Positions 1-6,226 of a DNA stretch of 8,300 bases are shown in pieces. The notes beneath the pieces were generated by a model, which saw only the letters and a list, made by a program, of their open reading frames with translations, was not told where the DNA came from and did not search any database. This DNA is from Alistipes sp. (lineage in GTDB: Bacteria; Bacteroidota; Bacteroidia; Bacteroidales; Rikenellaceae), in the NCBI GenBank assembly GCA_017631135.1, contig JAGBTW010000196.1, positions 1-8,300 of the forward strand, in the 5' to 3' direction. The translations under genes and the position numbers were made by a program. Positions within the stretch are counted from its first letter, which is position 1, and every line of letters begins with the position of its first letter.

Positions 1-408
1 GAGGTGAGAGTTATGGCAACCATCGCTAATGCCTTGGTTATTGTTGAGGTTACTGATGCATTCAATCAGTACTTTGAGGGTGGTCACTCATTCAACGTTG
101 TAACTGCAAATGGCAACACATTTGAGAATGTTACCGAGGGTGAGAACGCCGCAGAACCTATCTTCGTTGCTCCCACATCATTCGAGGTGTCGGGTACAGC
201 AACAAAGCAGGCTAACCAGTCTGGTGCAGCTGCTCCCGTAGTAACAATGAAGCAGACCTTCTCTAATCTCGCACCTCGTACACTCTATCGTGTTACAATG
301 GACGTAGAGAATGCTGGTCAGGCAACTTTGAAGATTACGCTTAACGACAAGCTTGTTGAGGAGCGCACAATCGAGGAGGAGCTCAACCCTTGGGCACCCG
401 AGGAATAA
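1..408 (+). CDS. DUF4493-type surface protein, C-terminal part only (5' end outside the window)
   Basis: The frame is open from base 1 and stops with TAA at 406-408, giving 135 residues; the true start lies to the left, so the GTG at 4 and ATG at 13 are probably internal codons. The segment resembles the second half of DUF4493 domains: a short YFEGG-type stretch, then FEVSGTATKQ, then a beta-rich end with VENAGQATLKITLND and a terminal ELNPWAPEE. It aligns loosely with about residues 195-262 of the next gene, where a comparable TATIGITCDTW strand is followed by an acidic tail. No signal peptide can be judged because the N-terminus is missing. The stop is 26 nt before the next start, which fits an operon. 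DUF4493 has no established biochemical function; such proteins are usually exported lipoproteins of Bacteroidales. The family assignment is from recognition of the pattern and is moderately sure; the role is unknown. Confidence 0.7.
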   Translation, partial: EVRVMATIANALVIVEVTDAFNQYFEGGHSFNVVTANGNTFENVTEGENAAEPIFVAPTSFEVSGTATKQANQSGAAAPVVTMKQTFSNLAPRTLYRVTMDVENAGQATLKITLNDKLVEERTIEEELNPWAPEE

Positions 409-434
409 TCGCTGAATAATAAATAAACAGAGAT

Positions 435-2111
435 ATGAAATCACTATTAAGATTTATTGGCGTATTTGTGCTGGCAGCACTTACGCTCGCTTCTTGCCGC
501 AAGGATAAGGTTGATTACAACCCTGGCGAGAAGGATAACGTCGAGAACATCGGCTACCTCGCAATTGGTGGTTTGCAGGCTACCGTAATGGAGGATACCG
601 AGACCGTGGATACTCGTGCCGAGGGTGTTGATATCAACGATTTCGACGTAGTTATTACTGACGAGGCTGGTGAGACCGTATACACCAGCAAGTATGCTGA
701 TGTTGTTGCAGCTACCGAGCCTATCGCTTTGCAGGCTGGTAAGTATACTATCAGCGTATCGTCACAGCCTATGGAGGGCGCAGCATGGGAGCGTCCCGTA
801 TATAGCGCTACTCGCAATTTCGAGATTAAGCGTCTTGAGACAACAAAATTGGAGCCTATCGTATGTAAGCTCTCAAATATCAAGGTTACTGTAGCCTATG
901 CTGCTGACATCAAGGACCAGCTCGATCCCAAGTTTACAACTATGACTGTTGCTGTTGGTGCAAACTCGTTGGTTTACTCTATGACAGAGGAGCGTGGTGG
1001 TTACTTCCAGCCCGAGGCAGAGACAAGCTCGTTGAAGCTTGCGCTTAACTGCCGCTATTTGGACTCTACAAAGGACATCGTGATGACCAATACCATCGAC
1101 AATGTTAAGCCCGCGCAGTGGCACAAGATTAATGTAACCATCCAGCACGCTGCTGATGGTACTGCTACAATCGGTATCACTTGCGACACTTGGACATTCG
1201 AGGAGGAGGTTACGTTCGACACTACAAGCTATGTGATGGAGGAGGTGCTTATCGACGATACCGATATGCCCGAGATTCGTTGGGAGGGTCACGACCTCGC
1301 AGAGGAGTTTGAGCTCTCTGACGAGTTGTTCAACGCCGATGGTAACTTCACATCAAGCATCAACCTCGATGTTACTTCAAAGAGCAAGATTAAGTCGCTC
1401 ACTATTGCTGCAGCATCTGATAGCGACGAGTTCATCGCGGAGTACACATCGTATGTACCCCAGACTATCGACCTCTGCACAACAACATTGTCAGAGTACA
1501 AACTCTCTACATTCGGTTATGTAAAGGTTGGTGCAGACGCCAACAGCGTGCAGCTCAAGTTTGGTAAGCAGGCAAACCTTATGAAGGCTTTCGAGGGTCT
1601 CCACACCTATACCATCACCGTTGAGGATGCTAATGGCCGCAAGACCGTTGCCGAGCTCAAGATTAATGCTGGTCAGAACGTAGCTCCCAAGATTGTTTGG
1701 GTTGGTTACAACATTGACGAGCGTCAGACATATATTGCTGGCATGACATGTGATCTTACCATTAAAGCACCTCTTACTATTGCAGATTTCACGGTTAAGA
1801 TTATATCTGAAACATTGAATGCTTCACAGCTTGCAGCTGTAGGTCTTGCTTCAGAGTTTAGCTTGGTTAAGGATGAGCAGTACTTCATTGCGTTGGGTGG
1901 TGATCCTAATGCTGATAACGAGGAAAAAAGAGAGGGTCTTGGATTCCCTGTTGGTGATGAGGTATTAGGACAGACAGAACTTAACCTATCAATTACTAAA
2001 TTCTTGGGTGTTCTTGCTGTGCTTGGTCCTGGTGAGCACGACTTCGAGATGAGTGTAACAGATGTTGAGGGTAACACAACTACCAAGACTGTAATGTTCC
2101 GCTTCGAGTAA
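435..2111 (+). CDS. DUF4493 domain-containing lipoprotein with two tandem C-terminal beta-rich modules
   Basis: The 558-residue product starts with a type II signal peptide: MKSLLRF, a hydrophobic core, then the lipobox L18-A19-S20-C21, so it should be lipidated and attached to a membrane, probably the outer one. Residues about 38-265 match the DUF4493 layout: a YLAIGGL strand, a T60-R61-A62 motif before DINDFDVVITDEAGE, then LQAGKYTISV, VCKLSNIKVTV and a closing TATIGITCDTW strand. Residues about 278-411 and 417-558 look like two diverged copies of one further module. Each opens with P-x-I-x-W-x-G and ends in a G-x-H-x-(Y/F) strand followed by V-(E/T)-D-(A/V)-(N/E)-G. The second copy has more AAA and GAA codons than the rest of the gene. 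The ATG at 435 is preceded by an A-rich stretch without a Shine-Dalgarno site, usual for Bacteroidota. The R-A motif recalls protease-processed fimbrillins, but this is only an analogy. Function is unknown; a surface binding or structural role is inferred. Confidence 0.88.
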   Translation: MKSLLRFIGVFVLAALTLASCRKDKVDYNPGEKDNVENIGYLAIGGLQATVMEDTETVDTRAEGVDINDFDVVITDEAGETVYTSKYADVVAATEPIALQAGKYTISVSSQPMEGAAWERPVYSATRNFEIKRLETTKLEPIVCKLSNIKVTVAYAADIKDQLDPKFTTMTVAVGANSLVYSMTEERGGYFQPEAETSSLKLALNCRYLDSTKDIVMTNTIDNVKPAQWHKINVTIQHAADGTATIGITCDTWTFEEEVTFDTTSYVMEEVLIDDTDMPEIRWEGHDLAEEFELSDELFNADGNFTSSINLDVTSKSKIKSLTIAAASDSDEFIAEYTSYVPQTIDLCTTTLSEYKLSTFGYVKVGADANSVQLKFGKQANLMKAFEGLHTYTITVEDANGRKTVAELKINAGQNVAPKIVWVGYNIDERQTYIAGMTCDLTIKAPLTIADFTVKIISETLNASQLAAVGLASEFSLVKDEQYFIALGGDPNADNEEKREGLGFPVGDEVLGQTELNLSITKFLGVLAVLGPGEHDFEMSVTDVEGNTTTKTVMFRFE

Positions 2112-2140
2112 GATGGTAAAACAGAAAACGAATTGATATT

Positions 2141-4264
2141 ATGAAAAAGATATTATCACTACTCTGCATGGTGCTTGTTGTGGCATCGTGCGCAAAGGAG
2201 GAGAATATGCCACACATGGCAAGCGGTGAGGGTGCAATGAAATTTGCACTCGCCGCTGGCTCGGGCGTAACAGAAAACGATACTGTCACAATCAAAATCT
2301 ACAAAGAGAACCCCGTGGTAGCCGAGGATGGCTCTACTGTTGATGAGTATCAGCTTGTGCGTCGCTATAACAACGTAAACGATGTGCCCGACCATCTCTC
2401 TTTGGTTGAGGGTAAATACAAGGCTACTGTACAGGTTGGCGAGCGCAATGTTGCTTCGTTCGACCAGCGTAACCTCTGCTACTATGGCGAGAAGTACTTC
2501 GTTGTAGAGCGTAAGAAGATTACAGATGTTGAGGTTAAGTGTGATTTGCTCTCTACAATCGTTCGTGTGCAGTATGATAGCAACATCGCCGAGAAGTTCG
2601 CCGAGGGATATGCTACAACCGTAGCTATCGATGACGAGTACAACCAGACGGAGATTAACTCTAACGATGTACACGCACTTAAGTATACCGAGACAAAGGA
2701 TGGTTACTTCCTTATGCCCGAGGGTCAGACAACACTTGTTTGGCAGTTCGAGGGTATCAACGAGTCGGAGATTGACGCTGTATTGCCCGATGATAGCTTG
2801 CTCGCTGGTGGTAAGATTGTTAAGGGTGGTGTTATCACTGATGTAAAGGCTAATGCTCGTTACACAATCTCTCTTAAGTACTCTGCAGATGCTCCTGGTG
2901 GTTTGGAGTTTACAGCCGATGTTGAGGAGAATTTCGACAAGATTTTGGATCAGAATATCTCGTTCAGCCCCGATCCAACATTGATGGGTGATGGCTTTGA
3001 TATGACAGATACGCAGCGTTCAATCGTGTCGCGCAACTATCTTGTTGGTGCACTTGCAGCACTCAAGGAGGTTAAGCTTAACGTGGACGATGTAGAGTAT
3101 GAGGTTTTGAACAACAACGCTAACATTGCGGGTCTTGCATTTGTCGATAACAGCACAGCTGATGCTATTGCCTACACATTGACTCTTGCTCCCGAGTTCT
3201 TCTCTACCATCGCTGGTGGTGCACAGAATGTTGTTATCTACATCGAGGATGTTGATGGCGGTAAGAAGGAGTTTATCATCCCATATATTTGTCAGGGTGT
3301 ATTGGCTGTTGCCGAGAACGACTATGACCTTTGGAATAGCACTGCAACATTCAAGGCTTGCGTATTGGATGAGAGCGCTACAGATGTGAAGATTGCATAT
3401 CGCGCCCAGGGTGATGCAGAGTGGACTATGCTCGACGCTACGGCTGGCTCAAACAACGAGTATACTGCTACAGTTACCTCATTCGCTGCTGACAAGACTT
3501 ACGAGTATAAGCTCGTATACAGCGCTGGCGATATGGGTCGAGTACTCTCAATTGAGACTCCCGCTGGTGCGCAGATTCCTAATGGTGATATGGAGCGTTG
3601 GCACAAGCCAACTTGGTGGTTGCCTTATGGCGATGGAGATGCTCCCTTCTGGCTTACTGGTAATGAGGGTGGTAATAAAGCAGGAGCAACGCTTACACAG
3701 CCCTCTACAGATGTTCGCCCAGGTTCTACAGGTACGCAGTCAGCATACCTAAAGTCACAGTTCGCGTCAGTCATGGGCATGGGTAAGTTTGCTGCTGGTA
3801 ACCTCTTTACAGGTTCATTCTCAATGACAGGCTTGGATGGAAAGGTAACTTTTGGTCGTGACTTCAATTTCACAGCAAAGCCAAAGAGCCTCTCGTTCTG
3901 GATGAAGAATAATGAGGGCACTATTGATCAGGGTTCTAAAGCATCTGGTCTTGATATCTACACCATCATGGTAATTATCACGGACGGATCAACATATACT
4001 GTAGATACAGCTGATGAAAGTACATTCCTTAAGCTTGATCAGCTTGCTACAACACCAGGTATCATTGGCTACGGTTACATCACAGGCACTGATTCGCGTA
4101 CAGAGTGGAAAGAGGAGACTATCAACATTACATATCTTGAGGGTATGAAGGATGTTAAGCCCAAGAAGCTTGTAGTATCGTTCACACCTTCGGGTTATGG
4201 TGACTACTTCTGTGGTTCTACTGGCTCGTGGATGTATGTCGATGACGTTCGTCTTAACTACTAA
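2141..4264 (+). CDS. DUF4493 / FN3-like / PCMD multidomain lipoprotein
   Basis: This 707-residue protein has a lipoprotein signal ending V14-A15-S16-C17. The residues after the cysteine, A-K-E-E, resemble the charged lipoprotein export signal that sends lipoproteins to the cell surface in Bacteroidota. Modules in order: DUF4493 at about 32-262 (LSLVEGKYKATVQVG, VKCDLLSTIVRVQY, KDGYFLMPEG); the beta-rich module also seen in the previous gene at about 268-385 (ending VVIYIEDVDGGKKEFII); an FN3-like module at about 390-475; and a PCMD domain at about 480-707. The PCMD shows N481-G-D-M-E-R-W, APFWLTGNEGG, RPGSTG, SVMGMGKFAAGN and the terminal GDYFCGSTGSWMYVDD. BT2081, the structural prototype of PCMD, has a jelly-roll-like fold and was proposed to act in carbohydrate metabolism; no enzyme activity is established, and no catalytic residues can be named here. 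It lies 29 nt after the previous gene. Glycan or glycoprotein binding at the surface is an inference. Confidence 0.9.
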   Translation: MKKILSLLCMVLVVASCAKEENMPHMASGEGAMKFALAAGSGVTENDTVTIKIYKENPVVAEDGSTVDEYQLVRRYNNVNDVPDHLSLVEGKYKATVQVGERNVASFDQRNLCYYGEKYFVVERKKITDVEVKCDLLSTIVRVQYDSNIAEKFAEGYATTVAIDDEYNQTEINSNDVHALKYTETKDGYFLMPEGQTTLVWQFEGINESEIDAVLPDDSLLAGGKIVKGGVITDVKANARYTISLKYSADAPGGLEFTADVEENFDKILDQNISFSPDPTLMGDGFDMTDTQRSIVSRNYLVGALAALKEVKLNVDDVEYEVLNNNANIAGLAFVDNSTADAIAYTLTLAPEFFSTIAGGAQNVVIYIEDVDGGKKEFIIPYICQGVLAVAENDYDLWNSTATFKACVLDESATDVKIAYRAQGDAEWTMLDATAGSNNEYTATVTSFAADKTYEYKLVYSAGDMGRVLSIETPAGAQIPNGDMERWHKPTWWLPYGDGDAPFWLTGNEGGNKAGATLTQPSTDVRPGSTGTQSAYLKSQFASVMGMGKFAAGNLFTGSFSMTGLDGKVTFGRDFNFTAKPKSLSFWMKNNEGTIDQGSKASGLDIYTIMVIITDGSTYTVDTADESTFLKLDQLATTPGIIGYGYITGTDSRTEWKEETINITYLEGMKDVKPKKLVVSFTPSGYGDYFCGSTGSWMYVDDVRLNY

Positions 4265-4277
4265 AATGTAGGGGAGT

Positions 4278-4308
4278 GGTTGGCGATGCCAAAGGGGTGT
4301 CGCCAACC
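4278..4308 (+). promoter_or_regulatory. Intercistronic hairpin between the DUF4493/PCMD gene and the first barrel gene
   Basis: The arms ggttggcga (4278-4286) and tcgccaacc (4300-4308) are perfectly complementary over 9 bp, and two G-T pairs plus two C-G pairs can extend the stem inward to leave a loop of about five bases. An outer GGGG (4271-4274) and CCCC (4314-4317) could add a further short stem. No T-run follows, so it does not look like a complete intrinsic terminator. It sits in the longest gap of the operon (67 nt), ending 23 nt before the preferred start of the next gene. A role in partial termination, RNA processing or protection of the upstream message is inferred, not shown. Confidence 0.6.
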
Positions 4309-4331
4309 TGAAACCCCAATAATTGAAATTG

Positions 4332-5282
4332 ATGAGGATACTATTTACTATACTTCTTGCCTTTGCGTCGCTCGGAACAGCATACGCTCAACAAGTTGAG
4401 GGCGCAGTCAAGGAGCAAAACCCGATACATAGTGCTGCCAAGGCAGTTTGCGAGGTGTTGCAGCCCGAGCCATGGAACTCCGCAGTGAGTGTCATAGCCG
4501 AGAGCGATGCAGCAGCGGTCAATGATGTTGAGGTCGCTATGGTTGAGGATGATGATATACTTGATAGGGTGTTGACGCCAAACGAGGCGCGCAAGATGCG
4601 CGGCTTCACCTCGGACATCACATTTGTGCCCCAGGGACAGTGGATATTTGGAGGTACAGCCTCATATTCGCTGCACCACAACGACAACTTCAGCATTGTC
4701 GTTATCAACGACGTCGACTCCGAGGGTTACACCGTGAACATCTCGCCCATGATTGCCTATGCGCCATGGAAGAACATGGCTGTCGGCGTGCGCTTCACTT
4801 ACGGACGCTCGCTGCTAAACATCGACAATGCCGATTTGAGCATTGGCGAGGGCGACACGGGTGTGAACATCAACGTGGATGTATATCACAAGCTCAAGCA
4901 TAGCTACACAGGTACGCTGTTTTGGAGACCCTACATACCGTTGGGTCACAGCAACCGCTTTGCAATATTCGCAGAGGTGCAGCTCAACCTGTCGGGTGCG
5001 CAGGGTAGAATAGTAACAACAGATGGCAAGGTCGATGGCTTGCAGAACTATCGTGGTTCCTACAGCGATAGCTTTGGCGCATCGATAGCCTTGCAGCCAG
5101 GTATCGTGGCATTCTTGACAAACAACTCCGCAATAGAGCTCTCTATAGGAGTCTTTGGCATAGGCCTCGACCGCATAAATCAGGAGTTTAATAGGGTAGA
5201 GGAGAGTACCTACAAGTCCAGCAACATGAATTTCAAGGTCAACATCCTATCCATTGGCTTCGGTATGTCGTTTTATCTATAA
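4332..5282 (+). CDS. Predicted outer-membrane beta-barrel protein, first of a tandem paralogous pair
   Basis: I prefer the ATG at 4332 over the in-frame TTG at 4323, because it gives a standard Sec signal peptide (MRILFTILLAFASLGTAYA, cut before Q20) and a 316-residue product. After the signal comes an acidic, probably flexible segment (about residues 20-85, with VEDDDILDRV) and then alternating hydrophobic and polar strands: GQWIFGGTASYSL, FSIVVINDV, VNISPMIAYAPW, MAVGVRFTYGRS, RFAIFAEVQLNLSG, ALQPGIVAFL, AIELSIGVFGIGL and the terminal MNFKVNILSIGFGMSFYL. Strands rich in aromatic and small residues and an end close to an aromatic residue are typical of outer-membrane barrels; I estimate about ten to twelve strands. 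The next gene is a clear diverged paralogue with the same strand order. I do not recognise a named family. A barrel partner or anchor for the neighbouring surface lipoproteins is inferred from operon position only. Confidence 0.85.
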   Translation: MRILFTILLAFASLGTAYAQQVEGAVKEQNPIHSAAKAVCEVLQPEPWNSAVSVIAESDAAAVNDVEVAMVEDDDILDRVLTPNEARKMRGFTSDITFVPQGQWIFGGTASYSLHHNDNFSIVVINDVDSEGYTVNISPMIAYAPWKNMAVGVRFTYGRSLLNIDNADLSIGEGDTGVNINVDVYHKLKHSYTGTLFWRPYIPLGHSNRFAIFAEVQLNLSGAQGRIVTTDGKVDGLQNYRGSYSDSFGASIALQPGIVAFLTNNSAIELSIGVFGIGLDRINQEFNRVEESTYKSSNMNFKVNILSIGFGMSFYL

Positions 5283-5294
5283 CACCACAAAATC

Positions 5295-6221
5295 ATGAAG
5301 AGACTACTTTTGTTTGCTGTGGCTGTGGTGTTTACGATGACACATGCCCAAGCCCAAGATAACATCGAGGCGCGCGCAGAAAGGGTGATGGAGATTTTAA
5401 ATCCCATCTTCGGTGAGCTATATGCCGAGCCCAGCGCCGATGAGGTAGAGCCCATCGCGGTGGATATGCAGGAGGTGGAGCACACAAAGCGTGGCAACTT
5501 CTCGCGTTTCCTGCCCTCGACAAAGCGCATTGACCGCAATATTCACCTCAATAAGTTCGTATATCGTGGCGAGTGGATGCTCGGTCTCGCGGCATCGTAC
5601 GGTACGCTGTCGGCAGATAACTCCGACTTGCTTCTTCTGCTTGAGGATATAAACGTTGGCTTCAAGCGTACGACGGTTCACCCATTTGTCGCCTATGCCT
5701 ATGGCGACAACAAGGCGGTGGGTATGCGCGTGGGCTACGAGATGATTAGCGGAAGCCTCGACAACGTCGCTCTCAACCTCGGTTCGGATGTCGATATGTC
5801 GTTCTCTCTCGGCGGACTCGCCTTGGAGAATGAGAGCCTCTCGTTCTCGCTCTTCCACCGCGACTACATGGGTCTCGACCGTCGTGGCATCGTGGGCGTG
5901 ATATACGAGATGGAGCTGCTCGTAAAGAGCGGCACAAGCATCATCACCTCGGGCGTGGGTGAGGGTGCAACCGCGTCGAAGAGCAATAACTTCACCGCAA
6001 AGCTCAATATAAACCCTGGCCTCGCGGTATATGTCTTCCCGGAGGTGTGTGTGACAGCTACGGTGGGCATTGGTGGCATATCGTACAACAGCATACGCCA
6101 GGTCGATGCTGCGGGTGCGGAGCTCGGACAGAGACAGCGCTCATATATGCGCTTCAAGGTCAACATTGCCGACATACAGATAGGCATCGTAGCACATCTG
6201 TGGAATAAAAAGAAGAATTAA
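5295..6221 (+). CDS. Predicted outer-membrane beta-barrel protein, second of the pair
   Basis: The 308-residue product has a Sec signal peptide (MKRLLLFAVAVVFTMTHAQA, cut before Q21) and no lipobox cysteine. An acidic leader segment (about residues 21-65, including AEPSADEVEPIAVD) precedes the strand region: GEWMLGLAASYGTL, LLLLLEDINVGF, VHPFVAYAYGDNKAVGMRVGYEM, SLSFSLFHRDYMGL, GVIYEMELLVKSG, LNINPGLAVYVF, VTATVGIGGISY and YMRFKVNIADIQIGIVAHLW. Strand order, the G-(Q/E)-W-(I/M)-(F/L)-G opening, the P-x-(I/V)-A-Y-A strand and the F-K-V-N-I near the end match the preceding gene, so the two probably arose by duplication. The start lies 12 nt after the preceding stop, and the stop is 5 nt before the next start, so translation of the three genes may be coupled. 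The C-terminus ends in a basic KKKN tail after the last strand, unlike its partner, which ends within a strand. Specific function is unknown. Confidence 0.86.
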   Translation: MKRLLLFAVAVVFTMTHAQAQDNIEARAERVMEILNPIFGELYAEPSADEVEPIAVDMQEVEHTKRGNFSRFLPSTKRIDRNIHLNKFVYRGEWMLGLAASYGTLSADNSDLLLLLEDINVGFKRTTVHPFVAYAYGDNKAVGMRVGYEMISGSLDNVALNLGSDVDMSFSLGGLALENESLSFSLFHRDYMGLDRRGIVGVIYEMELLVKSGTSIITSGVGEGATASKSNNFTAKLNINPGLAVYVFPEVCVTATVGIGGISYNSIRQVDAAGAELGQRQRSYMRFKVNIADIQIGIVAHLWNKKKN

Positions 6222-6226
6222 GAGAT

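Noticed and set aside
2194..2209. Strong Shine-Dalgarno-like aaaggagg followed by an in-frame ATG at 2207, just after the lipobox of the third gene.
   Set aside because: Bacteroidota rarely rely on such sites; the bases simply encode A-K-E-E-N, and starting here would lose the signal peptide.
4323..4331. TTG at 4323 as alternative start of the first barrel gene.
   Set aside because: The ATG at 4332 gives a normal signal peptide and is a commoner start codon; the TTG start would add only three residues and cannot be fully excluded.
5305..5312. tacttttg inside the second barrel gene, matching the TAnnTTTG box.
   Set aside because: No TTTG-like element occurs 19-21 bp upstream, and the site is inside codons for the signal peptide.
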